From: an uncultured Collinsella sp.
GTDB taxonomy: Bacteria > Actinomycetota > Coriobacteriia > Coriobacteriales > Coriobacteriaceae
Direction of reading: 5' to 3'
DNA: 64,000 nt
NCBI GenBank assembly: GCA_900752215.1
Contig: CAADUO010000003.1
Location: 1-64,000, forward strand
Shown here piece by piece: positions 48,794-58,562 of the stretch. The number at the start of each line of letters is the position of its first letter. Position 1 is the first letter of the stretch. A model generated the notes under the pieces. That model was not told the DNA's origin and ran no database searches. It saw only the letters and a list, made by a program, of their open reading frames with translations. The translations under genes were made by a program, and so were the position numbers.

Positions 48794-51247
48794 CTATCCG
48801 CGGACCTCGCCGTTTACGCCCTTGCATACCTTGGTGACGATCTTCTGGTGCGCCTTCTCGACCTCTTCGCTGGTGAGCGTGTGGTCGTCGGAGCGATACG
48901 TAAGCGCAAAGGCCATGGACTTCTTGCCCGCTCCGATGCGGATGGGATCGCGGTAGACGTCGAACAGGCGCACGCCCTCGAGCAGCTTGCCGCCGGCGCT
49001 GGTAATGCGGCGCTCAAGATCCTCGCAGGTCACAGCATTGTCGACCACGATAGCAAGGTCGTGCTCAACAGCCGGGTACTGCGAGAACTCGCGGTAGTTC
49101 TCCTGATTGCGGGCGCCCTTGATCAGCTTGTCCAGATCGAGCTCAAAGGCAACGACGACCTCATCGATGCCCATCGCCTCGCGCGCCTCGGGGTGAATCT
49201 CGCCGACCCAGCCCAGTACGGTGCCGCCGGACAGAACCTCGGCCGCACGACCCGGCTGCAAGAAAGCGTAGCCCTCGCCCTCGACGGGACGGAAGCGAAC
49301 CTTCTCGATGCGCAGCTGGGCGAGCAGCTCCTCGACAATGCCCTTGCCAAAGAAGAAACGCAGCTTGCGGTACTTCATGTTCCAGGACTGCTCGCTCCAC
49401 TGGCCCGAGAGCACGCCCGCCACGGACTTGGTCTCCTTGGGCAGGCTGGCGTTCTCGCGACCGTGGAACAGGCTGCCGACCTCGTACAGGTGCACGTTGG
49501 GCGTGCCGTGGGCCTCGTTATAGGCCACGGACTGCAGCAGGCCCGGCAACAGCGAACGACGCATCTCGGTCTGCTCGGCTACCAGCGGGTTCATGAGCAC
49601 CACGGGGCAACCGCGACCCTCGGTGGACATACCGATCTTCTCCAGGTCGCCCGGGGCGGCAAAGCCGAAAGTCGTGGTCTCGTTGAGGCCGCAGGCGCGC
49701 AGGATCTCGCCGACCTTGCGGGTGAGCTTCTGCTCGCGGGTCAGGCCGCCGATGTGGTTCTTGGCAGCCGGGATGGTCGCCGTCACACGGCCCATGCCCC
49801 ACAGGCGCAGGACCTCCTCGATCAGGTCGATCTCGCGCGGCAGGTCGGGACGGAAGCTCGGCGGGGTGACCATGAAGTCATCGCCATCGCGCTCGACGGT
49901 GCAGCCCAGGCGGGTGAGCGAACGCTCGATAAACTCGGGCTCGATGTCGGCACCGCAGATGGCATGCACGCGGGCCAGGCGCAGCTTGATGCTGTCGATA
50001 GTCTTGGGCGCAGGGAAAACGTCGACATAGCCGGGAGCAACCTCGCCGCCGGCGATCTCCTCGATGAGCGCGCAGGCAACGTTGGCGACGTCCACGCAGC
50101 CGGTCTCGTCAACCTGGCGCTCAAAGCGAATGGAGGCGTCGGAGATCAGGGACAGGTCGCGGCTGGTGTGCGAGGTGCGACCGGCGTTGAAGCAGGCACT
50201 CTCGACCATCACATCGACGGTGTCGTCCTCGATCTCGGAATCCATGCCGCCCATAACGCCGGCCAGCGCCACGGGGCGCTCGCCGTCGGTGATGAGACCC
50301 ATGCCGGCGTCGAGCGTGCGCTCCTCGCCGTCGAGCGTCGTGAACTTCTCATCCTGCTGGGCGGCGCGGACCACCACACGACGGCGGCCATCGCGCTCGG
50401 CAAAGGTGTCCAGGTCAAAGGCGTGCAGCGGCTGACCGGTGAGCATCATCACGTAGTTGGTGATATCGACAATGTTGTTGTGCGGGCGCACGCCCAGGGC
50501 GTTGAGGCGCTTGACCATCCAGTCGGGCGAGGGGCCGACCTTCACGTTGCGCACGATGCGGGCGACGTAGCGGTCGCACAGGCCCTCGTCGGCAATCTCG
50601 ACCGAAAGCTCGTCGTCGGTCGCGCGGCCGGTCTCGGCCTTGATGGCAGGCAGCTCAACGTGGAAATCGCGGTCGAAGATGGCGCCGGTCTCGCGGGCCA
50701 TGCCGATCATGGACAGGCAATCGGGACGGTTGGGCGTGATCTCGCAGTCAAGCACGGTATCGCTCGAGCCCACGTACTCGGCAAACGGCATGCCGCAGGG
50801 CGTATCCTCGGGCAGGATCATGATGCCGGAGTGGTCGCCGCCCAGGCCGAGCTCGCGCGCGGAGCAGTTCATGCCCATGGACACGACGCCGCGAAGCTTG
50901 CTCTTCTTGATCTTGACGTCGCCGGGCAGGACAGCGCCAATCATGGCCGTGACGATGTGGTCGCCGGCCTCGAAGTTCTGCGCGCCGCAGACGATCTGCA
51001 GCGGAGCGGGGTTGCCGTCGGCGTCGAGGTTCTTGTCGCCCACGTCGACCGAGCACACATACATATGGTCGCTATCGGGGTGCGGGGTCTTGGTGAGCAC
51101 CTTGGCGGTCACCACGTGGTCGAAGGACTCGCCCACGGTGTCGATCGCCTCGACCTCGGTGCCGGTACGGATATATTCGTCCGAAAGGGTCTTGGGATCC
51201 TCCGGAATATCGATCATGGTCTTGAGCCAGTCGTAAGAAACACGCAT
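48794..51247 (-). CDS. pheT: Phenylalanyl-tRNA synthetase beta subunit
   Basis: This is the large subunit of the heterotetrameric PheRS, with editing and tRNA-binding roles. The N-terminal tRNA-binding domain (EMAP/OB-like, residues 40-150), the B3/B4 editing domain, the B5 domain and a C-terminal ferredoxin-like anticodon-binding domain (FREFSQYPAVEHDLAIV near 725) are present. Length (817) is standard. AGGAG precedes the ATG. It follows pheS by 184 bp and shares its T-box control. Confidence 0.96.
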   Translation of the reverse strand: MRVSYDWLKTMIDIPEDPKTLSDEYIRTGTEVEAIDTVGESFDHVVTAKVLTKTPHPDSDHMYVCSVDVGDKNLDADGNPAPLQIVCGAQNFEAGDHIVTAMIGAVLPGDVKIKKSKLRGVVSMGMNCSARELGLGGDHSGIMILPEDTPCGMPFAEYVGSSDTVLDCEITPNRPDCLSMIGMARETGAIFDRDFHVELPAIKAETGRATDDELSVEIADEGLCDRYVARIVRNVKVGPSPDWMVKRLNALGVRPHNNIVDITNYVMMLTGQPLHAFDLDTFAERDGRRRVVVRAAQQDEKFTTLDGEERTLDAGMGLITDGERPVALAGVMGGMDSEIEDDTVDVMVESACFNAGRTSHTSRDLSLISDASIRFERQVDETGCVDVANVACALIEEIAGGEVAPGYVDVFPAPKTIDSIKLRLARVHAICGADIEPEFIERSLTRLGCTVERDGDDFMVTPPSFRPDLPREIDLIEEVLRLWGMGRVTATIPAAKNHIGGLTREQKLTRKVGEILRACGLNETTTFGFAAPGDLEKIGMSTEGRGCPVVLMNPLVAEQTEMRRSLLPGLLQSVAYNEAHGTPNVHLYEVGSLFHGRENASLPKETKSVAGVLSGQWSEQSWNMKYRKLRFFFGKGIVEELLAQLRIEKVRFRPVEGEGYAFLQPGRAAEVLSGGTVLGWVGEIHPEAREAMGIDEVVVAFELDLDKLIKGARNQENYREFSQYPAVEHDLAIVVDNAVTCEDLERRITSAGGKLLEGVRLFDVYRDPIRIGAGKKSMAFALTYRSDDHTLTSEEVEKAHQKIVTKVCKGVNGEVRG

Positions 51248-51431
51248 CTAGCTCTCCTTTCATACTGAAAGCCTGCGAAGAGATGCAGGTGGAAACTTCA
51301 ACTTTGTGAACATTCCTTACAAAGCGAGGGTTGTCCAAGTGCGGCAGATCGGCCCGAAAGAGGAGCGCCGCGTACTTTGGTACGCAAGCGACGAATGAGC
51401 GCCGAGGTGCCGTGCTTGGGCAAGCCGCAGC

Positions 51432-52508
51432 CTAAAATTGGTTCAGGAAGCGCATATCGCCTGTCATGAGCGTGCGCAGGTCGGGCAGGTCGTAGCGCAG
51501 GGCCGCGACGCGCTCGGCGCCAATACCAAAGGCGAAGCCGGTGTACTTCTCGGGGTCGATGCCGCAGTTAATCAGGACGTTGGGGTCGACCATGCCGCAG
51601 CCCAGAATCTCGATCCAGCCGCTGTGCTTGCAGAAGTTGCAGCCCTTGCCGCCGCACACGTGGCAGCTCACGTCTACCTCGCAGCTCGGCTCGGTGAAGG
51701 GGAAGAAGTGCGGGCGGTAACGCGTCTTGCGGTCCTCGCCAAACATGCACTTAACAAAGTAGTCGAGCGTGCCCTTAAGATCGCCAAAGGTGATGCCCTC
51801 GTCGACGACCAGGCCCTCGATCTGGTTGAACTGCGGCAGGTGGCAGGCGTCGGCCGTGTCGGGACGGTAGACGGTGCCCGGGCAGATCATGTAGATGGGC
51901 GGCTTCTGCGACTCCATGGTGTGGATCTGCACGCCCGAGGTCTGGGTGCGCAGCAGCACGTCGGACTCGCCGTGGGCGTGAGCCTCGGGGTGCGCGACGC
52001 TGCCGGGGTTGTTGTCGACCACATAGAAGGTATCGCGGGCCGAGCGGCTCGGGTGATCCATGGGGGCGTTGAGCGCGGTGAAGTTGTAATAGGAGGTGTC
52101 GACCATGGGGCCAGACTCGACGGTGTAGCCGATGCCGCAGAAGATGTCCTCGGCCTCCTCGATGATCTGCTTGATCAGGTGCTGGTGGCCGATCTGCGGA
52201 CGGATACCCGGTAGCGTGATGTCGACGGCCTCGTGCTCGAGTGCGTGCTTGAGGGCGGCGGCCTTCATCTCGGTGGTGCGCTCGTCGAGCATGCCCTCGA
52301 TCAGCTGGCGCATCTCGTTGGCGCGCTTGCCCATCACGGGACGATCCTCGGGGGCGAGCTTGCCCATCATGCGCATCAGGCCGGTGATGCGGCCCTTGCG
52401 GCCGAGCAGCTCAACGCGCGCGGCCTCGAGCTTTGCGGCGTCGTCGGCGCCTGCGACGAGCTCCTTGGCCTCTTCCTCGAGTTTGACCAGATCATCAATC
52501 AGACTCAT
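51432..52508 (-). CDS. pheS: Phenylalanyl-tRNA synthetase alpha subunit
   Basis: This is the catalytic class II subunit of PheRS. An N-terminal coiled coil (DDLVKLEEEAKELVAG) precedes the catalytic core, with motif 2-type TSGVQIHTME and the FNQIEGLVVDEG segment near 207. Motif 3 appears as FAFGIGAERVAAL near 325. The ATG at 52508 has AAAGGG at 6 nt. Length 358 residues is normal. Expression is predicted to depend on the T-box leader at 52594-52880. Confidence 0.97.
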   Translation of the reverse strand: MSLIDDLVKLEEEAKELVAGADDAAKLEAARVELLGRKGRITGLMRMMGKLAPEDRPVMGKRANEMRQLIEGMLDERTTEMKAAALKHALEHEAVDITLPGIRPQIGHQHLIKQIIEEAEDIFCGIGYTVESGPMVDTSYYNFTALNAPMDHPSRSARDTFYVVDNNPGSVAHPEAHAHGESDVLLRTQTSGVQIHTMESQKPPIYMICPGTVYRPDTADACHLPQFNQIEGLVVDEGITFGDLKGTLDYFVKCMFGEDRKTRYRPHFFPFTEPSCEVDVSCHVCGGKGCNFCKHSGWIEILGCGMVDPNVLINCGIDPEKYTGFAFGIGAERVAALRYDLPDLRTLMTGDMRFLNQF

Positions 52509-52593
52509 GTCTTCCCTTTCGTCTCTCGCGCTCCCCGCTTGCCGAGGCGGCTGCCGCCGTCTGACGTTGCGAAAACGCGGCCCGGTTCGGTAA

Positions 52594-52880
52594 CAAAAAA
52601 CCGTCCTCGGGCATGTGCATTGCCCAAGGACGGTTGAATTCCGCGGTACCACCTTGTTTGACCCGGCGGATGTCTGGCCCGCCGCGCCCACTCTTTGCCC
52701 CTTGTCGCGAGGCTCACGGCTTCCCTACTGGGGACATCGCCGCCGCCGGCCGCGTGCCCGTTGAGGTCGCTGCTCGGGAGTGAACGCTTGGCCCTTGCCA
52801 CCGCAGGAAGGCTTACAGCCCATGACCTTCCCTCTCTTGCCGGCGACGCGGCGGGCAAAACCCTCTCCGTCAACGCATTG
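52594..52880 (-). promoter_or_regulatory. T-box riboswitch leader of pheST (Phe specifier)
   Basis: On the minus strand the conserved T-box sequence GGTGGTACCGCGG (52641-52653 region) is followed by an attenuator. The attenuator stem pairs 52601-52613 with 52621-52633 and is followed by TTTTTT. The stem I region upstream has AGAGAGGG-type elements, and a GCGTTCACTC specifier loop in which UUC at 52784-52782 reads as a Phe codon. Uncharged tRNA-Phe would pair with it and stabilise the antiterminator. The T-box and terminator are clear; the specifier and the 5' boundary are inferred. Confidence 0.88.
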
Positions 52881-53013
52881 GGCTACAGGATACCACATTG
52901 TTTGGGCATATCGCCGCGTTCCGTTTTGTTCGTGCTGGGTACAAGGCAGGTAGCTGTGTAAACTGGCCGTGCGCCCATCCGTGGCGCTCGGTTCGCGAGA
53001 TCAAGGATATGGT

Positions 53014-54588
53014 ATGGGAAAGAAGCACGATAAGAAGGCCGAGCCCGCAGCGGGCAAGACGCCCAAAAGCATGAAGGTCGATAAGGCCGTCAAAAAATTC
53101 CGCAAGCTCGAGGGCAAGCTGTGGACCCGCGAGTACCTGCTCAAGATTGCCGAGTTTGACGGCGCGACCATTGCCCCCGCCAACGGCGCCGCAGCGCGCG
53201 CCGACGCCATGGGCACCCTTGCCGGCGAGCATCATAAGCTCCTGACCAGCGAAAAGTCTGTCGAACTTGTGCGCTCGCTGGCACGCGAAACCGTCGCCGG
53301 CGGCAAGATCGACGACCCGCAGCTGCTCGACGAGATCCGCGTACTCGGCCGCGACCAGCGCGAAGCGAGCGTCATTCCCACCGAGGAGGCCGAGGCCTGG
53401 ACCAGGCTCACCTGCGAGGCCGACGCCGTGTGGCACAAGGCCAAGACGGCCAATGACTGGGCGAGCTTTGAGCCCTATGTGGATAGAATCGTCGCCCAAC
53501 TTAAGCATCAGGCCGAGCTCATGGACCCCAAGCGCGACCCATACGATGTTTGGCTCGACCAGTACGAGCGCGGCCTTTCCGCCAAGAGCTTCGATGCGTT
53601 TTGCGATGAGGTCAAGGCGACGGTCGTGCCGCTCGTGCACGCCATCGGCGAGCGCGGCCAGCAGCCCGCTGCCGACTTTTTGCACGCCCGCGTGCCCGAG
53701 GCCGCCCAGCGCGCCATGAGCTTCGACCTTATGAAGCTCGTCGGCCTGGACCTGAACGACACCACGCTTGCCTTTACCGAGCACCCGTTTAGCGAGGGCT
53801 TTGCCGTGGGCGACGCGCGCATCGCGACGCACATCTACGAGGACGACTGCATCTCCAACGTCTACAGCATCATCCACGAGGCGGGACACGCCATGTACGA
53901 GCTGGGCGTCAATCCTGCCTATGCGCGCACCCGCCTGGAGGGCGGCACTTCCATGGGCATCCACGAGAGCCAGAGCCGCTTTTTCGAGAACACCGTGGGT
54001 CGCAGCCGCGCCTTTATGGGCCCGCTGCTCGAGGTGCTGCGCCGTCACGCGCCCGAGGTCTATGGCAGTGTGGACGAGGATACGCTCTACCATGCCGTGA
54101 ACATCGCACGGCCGTCGCTGATCCGCACCGAGGCGGACGAGCTCACTTATCCGCTGCACATTATGGTGCGCTACGAGATCGAGCGCATGCTGTTTGCCGG
54201 CGAGGCCACGGCCAAGGACATCCCCGCGCTTTGGAATCGCTTTATGGATGAGTACCTGGGCATTCCCGTTCCCGACGACACGCACGGCTGCCTGCAGGAT
54301 ACGCACTGGAGCGGTGGCTCGTTTGGCTACTTCCCCACGTATGCGCTGGGTAGCGCCTACGACGCTATGTTTGTGCCGGCCATGTGCCGCGACGGCGTCG
54401 ACCTTACCGGTGCCTGTGCGAGCGGCGATTTGGCGCCCGTCCGTGCCTGGCTGGGCGAGCACATTTGGCAGTGGGGCCGTGCCAAGGACGCACCGGAGCT
54501 CATCAAGGGCGCGTGCGGCATGGACTTTGACGCCCGCTACTACTGCAGCTACCTGCAGGACAAGTTCACCACGCTGTACGAGCTGTAA
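53014..54588 (+). CDS. M32-family metallocarboxypeptidase (Taq-like)
   Basis: This cytosolic zinc carboxypeptidase removes C-terminal residues. The zinc motif HEAGH is in IIHEAGHAMYELG near 290, with the third ligand in HESQSRFFEN near 320. The substrate motif DEADELTYPLHIM-type segment lies near 370. After a lysine-rich N-terminal 30 residues the 524-residue length is typical. The ATG at 53014 has AAGGAT upstream; the frame is open 45 nt earlier. It is divergent from the pheST leader. Confidence 0.93.
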   Translation: MGKKHDKKAEPAAGKTPKSMKVDKAVKKFRKLEGKLWTREYLLKIAEFDGATIAPANGAAARADAMGTLAGEHHKLLTSEKSVELVRSLARETVAGGKIDDPQLLDEIRVLGRDQREASVIPTEEAEAWTRLTCEADAVWHKAKTANDWASFEPYVDRIVAQLKHQAELMDPKRDPYDVWLDQYERGLSAKSFDAFCDEVKATVVPLVHAIGERGQQPAADFLHARVPEAAQRAMSFDLMKLVGLDLNDTTLAFTEHPFSEGFAVGDARIATHIYEDDCISNVYSIIHEAGHAMYELGVNPAYARTRLEGGTSMGIHESQSRFFENTVGRSRAFMGPLLEVLRRHAPEVYGSVDEDTLYHAVNIARPSLIRTEADELTYPLHIMVRYEIERMLFAGEATAKDIPALWNRFMDEYLGIPVPDDTHGCLQDTHWSGGSFGYFPTYALGSAYDAMFVPAMCRDGVDLTGACASGDLAPVRAWLGEHIWQWGRAKDAPELIKGACGMDFDARYYCSYLQDKFTTLYEL

Positions 54589-54610
54589 GGCATAACCGAC
54601 ACGCCAACGC

Positions 54611-54649
54611 AAAGGGGACGCCGCGGAACCAATCCGCAGCGCCCCCTTT
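54611..54649. terminator. Bidirectional terminator between the M32 gene and glmM
   Basis: A 17-bp stem with two mismatches (54611-54627 with 54633-54649) and a 5-nt loop separates the converging M32 and glmM genes. The A-rich left edge and T-rich right edge can serve either strand. Confidence 0.75.
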
Positions 54650-54685
54650 CCACCTAGTTGTTTAAGAACGTCCCCAATGACTACC

Positions 54686-56017
54686 TTACAGAGCTTCCAG
54701 CGCGGCGGCGATGCGCTTCATGGCGGCATCGGCGGATGCTTGGTCGGGCGCCTCGGCCAGCACGCGGATAACCGACTCAGTTCCACTCTTGCGCACGAGC
54801 ACGCGGCCCTCGCCTGCCAGCGCAGCCTCGGCCTCGGCGATGGCGTTCTGCACGCCCATGTTCTCGAGCGCGGCGTCCTTGTCCGCCACGTGCACGGCCA
54901 CCTGCGCCTGTGGCAGCAGCTTGCACGGAGCCGTGAGCTGCGAGAGCGTCTCGCGCTCGGCACGAATCACTTCCATCACGCGCAGCGAGGTCATAATGCC
55001 GTCGCCCGTGCGCTCGATATCGCCAAAGATCGTATGGCCCGTCTGCTCGCCACCCAGGCTGTAGCCGCCCTCGCGCATCTTGGCATACACGTGACGGTCG
55101 CCCACGCCGCTGGTCACGGCGCTCAGTCCGGCAAGCTCCAACGACTTGATCAGGCCAAAGTTGCTGGCGATCGTCGGTACCACGGTACCGCCCGAGAGAC
55201 GCCCGTGCTTGTTCAGGTACACGCCGCACACGTACAAGATCTGGTCGCCGTCGACCACGCGGCCGCGCTCGTCCACGGCCAGGCAGCGGTCGGCATCGCC
55301 GTCGTAGGCAAAGCCCACATCCAGGCCCTGCTCCACCACGTGGCGCTGCAGGCGCTCAATATGCGTAGAGCCGCAGTCGACATTGATGTTAAAGCCGTCG
55401 GGCGCGGCATTGATCACGCGCACATCGGCGCCCAGTGCGTCGAACACCGGCTTGGCCACCGAGGATGCCGAGCCGTTGGCGCAATCGATGCCGATCTTGA
55501 CGCCCTGCAGCGAAAAGTTCGCGCTGGCGATGAGCGAAGCAATGTAGCGGTTGCGACCCTGCATGTAGTCCACCGTGGCGCCGATGTGGTTGCCCGTTGC
55601 CAGCGGCACCTCGCTCTTGCCATCGATGTAGTCCTCAATGAGCTCCAGCACGTCCTCGTCCATCTTAAAGCCGTCGCTGTTGACGAGCTTAATGCCGTTA
55701 TCGCAAAACGGGTTGTGGCTCGCGCTGATCATGATGCCGCAATCGAAGCAGCCTTCCACAGTCTGATGCGCTACGCCCGGCGTGGGGATCACGTGCAGCA
55801 TATAGGCGTCCGCACCGCTCGCGACCAGGCCGCTCACCAGCGCCGCCTCGAACATATAACTCGAGCGACGCGTGTCCTTGCCCACGATCACGCGTGCCTT
55901 GCGCTCGCGGTTGGCGCCGTAATACCAGCCCACAAAACGGCCAATCTTATAAGCGTGCTCTACCGTCAGCCCAACGTTGGCCTCACCACGAAAGCCGTCG
56001 GTGCCAAAGTACTTCAT
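54686..56017 (-). CDS. glmM: Phosphoglucosamine mutase
   Basis: This enzyme converts glucosamine-6-phosphate to glucosamine-1-phosphate on the way to UDP-GlcNAc and peptidoglycan. The active-site serine lies in ISASHNPF near 98. Metal-binding DGDADR is near 235, the sugar-binding GEQTGH near 320, and the phosphate-binding RKSGTES near 405. The N-terminal YFGTDGFRGEAN is diagnostic for GlmM. The 443-residue length is standard. It probably forms its own unit. Confidence 0.96.
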   Translation of the reverse strand: MKYFGTDGFRGEANVGLTVEHAYKIGRFVGWYYGANRERKARVIVGKDTRRSSYMFEAALVSGLVASGADAYMLHVIPTPGVAHQTVEGCFDCGIMISASHNPFCDNGIKLVNSDGFKMDEDVLELIEDYIDGKSEVPLATGNHIGATVDYMQGRNRYIASLIASANFSLQGVKIGIDCANGSASSVAKPVFDALGADVRVINAAPDGFNINVDCGSTHIERLQRHVVEQGLDVGFAYDGDADRCLAVDERGRVVDGDQILYVCGVYLNKHGRLSGGTVVPTIASNFGLIKSLELAGLSAVTSGVGDRHVYAKMREGGYSLGGEQTGHTIFGDIERTGDGIMTSLRVMEVIRAERETLSQLTAPCKLLPQAQVAVHVADKDAALENMGVQNAIAEAEAALAGEGRVLVRKSGTESVIRVLAEAPDQASADAAMKRIAAALEAL

Positions 56018-56031
56018 GCGCTCTCCTTACA

Positions 56032-56067
56032 AAATAGGGGCGAACAGATTGCCTGTCCGCCCCAAAA
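56032..56067 (-). terminator. Terminator of the DUF4012 gene
   Basis: An 11-bp stem with one mismatch (56037-56047 with 56053-56063) lies about 40 bp past the DUF4012 stop codon; the minus strand continues with TATTTTG. It separates DUF4012 from glmM. Confidence 0.75.
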
Positions 56068-56100
56068 TGGTACTCGATTATCTGCGCTACCAGAAAAACC

Positions 56101-58413
56101 CTACGCCGACGCGCTGTCGCGAGCCGCCTGGCATGTAGGAGTCTGACGCAGCGTAAGCGGCTTGTCCCCCGCCTCGGCCGACGTGGTCAGCGTATACGTG
56201 ATCGTCGTCGTCTCGCCAGCATGCAGGTCAACGGTGCCCGAATAGAAGGGGATTCCATGCCACGTAGCGGCGCCAAGACCAAACTGGGTGCCCTCGACGG
56301 TCAGATCAGTAATGTTGCCGCCCGTCGGGGCAAACAACGAGACATTCAGACGCTCGTCGTCACGCGCGGCATCGGGTGCGCTCGCCGCAACGTAGTCGGG
56401 CAGCTTGCCAGCCTCCTCCTGCGTCATGATGTTCGTCAGGGTAACGGTGATGCGATAGGAGCACGTGCCGTCACCGTTCTTCACGCCCTGACCAATCTGC
56501 GTATCGGCGTTCAGGTACCAGTCGAGCTTGGAGAAGCTCAGGTTGTTAAAGTAAACGCCGGCAACAGGATCGGCGCTCGGGTCATCCGGATCGGGCAGCG
56601 AAGCGTCAATGCCCGTCTCTTTGATGGCATTCTGCTCATCATCGTTTCTCATCCACGCGATCAGGCGGCCCTCTTCGGCACCGCGCTCAACGGCGCTGAC
56701 AAGCTTCGTAACATCGACATCGCCGATACCGCCAAGGATCTTGTCGAAGGCAGCGCTGGCGACGGATGCAAAGATGCCGTCCGACTCCTCGACCGGATAG
56801 TTCCAGTACACATCGTGCATGAGGACCTTTGCGGCGTTGGTGCCGTCGACAACCGTTCCGTCGGGCAGCGAGACATTACCGACCAGGCCCAGCAGATACT
56901 GCAGGAACACCGGGTCGATACCGATGACGCCATCAACGTCCTGTCCATACTGGGACTTCCACAGCGCGGCGACACGCTGCGAGTTGCGGGGCCAATCAGG
57001 CGAATAGGTATTGCCCGAGTTGTACAGGTTACTGTGGTTGCCGAACAGCGCCTCATCCTCTTCGTCGACGCTCTCGACTGCCTCATCCTCGCTGAGTCCA
57101 ATGCGGGGAACAAACTCGCCAATCGACATCTGGCCGTCAGTGACCGAAATCAGGCCCTGCGAACCGCCAAAGCCGCCGCAAGCACGAATCTCGACGTTGT
57201 TCATGGCGTACATAAGGTAGTTGCGCGTCTGGCCGTTGGCGCCGAGCATCTGGGGAAGGACGGGGGCGACCTTCTCCGCCGCGTCAACCGCGCCGTTGAG
57301 GGTGGCAAAGCCGTCCTTGGCCTTATCGACCAGCTCGGTCACCTGGGAAATATGAGTATCGCCAATGCCCTGGACCTTCTCGTTGGCGCTCTTGAACACC
57401 TTCGAGCTGCTGGAAAGCGAATCGGCGACCGCCTGCAGCGCGGACACGTTAATCATGCCGTCCTGGAACAGCTTGCCGGGCGTAGCCTGCGAAAGGTTAT
57501 CGGCCATGGGAACCAGCGCATTGCTCGAGACATCGGACAGGGCGTCAATCATGGTGCGGGCCGCATTGATATCGCTGCCATACACCGGGATAAACGAAGC
57601 CGCCGCCCACAGCGGGCTCGAGGTCTCCGCCTTCATGCTGTTGCAGAGCTCATCGATCTTCTTCGCGTCGTCAGGCAGCGTCGAAAAATCGCCCGACGTG
57701 ACCTTGTCCTTAAGGCCACCGACGATCTCGACAGCCTCCTTCGCTTCACTCTTTACGGTCTTTGTCGAGTTAAGCAGCATAAAGCCGCTTGCGCCAAGCG
57801 CAACGAGAAGCACCGCGACTACAGCGGCAATAATGGCGCCGGTGTGACGCTTTTTGCGCTCGCCCTTGCGATGGCGATGACGGACCAGACCGTCAGAGGT
57901 CGAACTCGACGAAGCGTCGCTACCGTAGTTCAAGCCAAAATCGTAATAATCTTCCTTGGAACCCGAGCCCGCAAACTCGGCACCGCTATCATCCAGGCGG
58001 GCGAACGTGCCAGTCTCGGAGGCGCCGGTGTAAATCGTGCCAAGGTTACCCGTAAGCCCCGCGCCACCGGCAGAGGGAGTATTGTTGGCGGCCTTGCCGG
58101 CATTAACGTTGCCGGCGCCATTCGCGGCGTTGGCAGCACCTGCGTTGTTCGCGGGTACCGAAGGAGCCCCGCTCGGCTGCGACGTGGAGGTTGCACCGCC
58201 CGCAAAGACATTCCCTCTTGCACGGCCGGTCTTTTTTGCCTTTTGAGACTGCTCGTACAGAGCGGTAAACATCGCCGTCTCGCCCGGGGACACGCGCTTA
58301 CCGGAACCGCCCTGTCCAGCGCCGCCCGGCGTGCCGGCCTTACCAGCCCCGTTCGGACGCGGCGGAACTGCAGGGCGGCCGCTATCGCTACCCTTAAAGT
58401 GATTACCAGCCAT
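56101..58413 (-). CDS. DUF4012 membrane protein with low-complexity cytoplasmic N-terminus
   Basis: This 770-residue protein has a cytoplasmic N-terminal region of about 190 residues rich in Gly, Ala, Asn and Pro. A basic RHRKGERKKRHTG follows, then one transmembrane helix (AIIAAVVAVLLVALGASGFML) and a large extracytoplasmic DUF4012 region with the characteristic NVEIRACGGFGGSQG near 410. DUF4012 proteins often sit in actinobacterial polysaccharide or wall clusters, and function is unknown. The ATG at 58413 has GAGGAT upstream. A DUF4012 gene beside glmM is consistent with a cell-surface role but does not prove one. Confidence 0.85.
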   Translation of the reverse strand: MAGNHFKGSDSGRPAVPPRPNGAGKAGTPGGAGQGGSGKRVSPGETAMFTALYEQSQKAKKTGRARGNVFAGGATSTSQPSGAPSVPANNAGAANAANGAGNVNAGKAANNTPSAGGAGLTGNLGTIYTGASETGTFARLDDSGAEFAGSGSKEDYYDFGLNYGSDASSSSTSDGLVRHRHRKGERKKRHTGAIIAAVVAVLLVALGASGFMLLNSTKTVKSEAKEAVEIVGGLKDKVTSGDFSTLPDDAKKIDELCNSMKAETSSPLWAAASFIPVYGSDINAARTMIDALSDVSSNALVPMADNLSQATPGKLFQDGMINVSALQAVADSLSSSSKVFKSANEKVQGIGDTHISQVTELVDKAKDGFATLNGAVDAAEKVAPVLPQMLGANGQTRNYLMYAMNNVEIRACGGFGGSQGLISVTDGQMSIGEFVPRIGLSEDEAVESVDEEDEALFGNHSNLYNSGNTYSPDWPRNSQRVAALWKSQYGQDVDGVIGIDPVFLQYLLGLVGNVSLPDGTVVDGTNAAKVLMHDVYWNYPVEESDGIFASVASAAFDKILGGIGDVDVTKLVSAVERGAEEGRLIAWMRNDDEQNAIKETGIDASLPDPDDPSADPVAGVYFNNLSFSKLDWYLNADTQIGQGVKNGDGTCSYRITVTLTNIMTQEEAGKLPDYVAASAPDAARDDERLNVSLFAPTGGNITDLTVEGTQFGLGAATWHGIPFYSGTVDLHAGETTTITYTLTTSAEAGDKPLTLRQTPTCQAARDSASA

Positions 58414-58562
58414 AAAGAAATCCTCGCAATTGAGTCGCAATGAAAAAGTCCATAACGTTACTAGTTTATGGCATTTTGAGCATCGACAGCTAAACTCCAG
58501 ACACGGACATCAATTGGCGAAAATGCGGCACAACACCTTTTCTGTCTTGGTGGCGGCGCCAG

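Noticed and set aside
48848..51268. 806-codon plus-strand frame over pheT
   Set aside because: Antisense shadow of a full-length pheT.
56221..58443. 740-codon plus-strand frame over the DUF4012 gene
   Set aside because: Antisense shadow; the minus-strand protein has a transmembrane helix and a DUF4012 signature.
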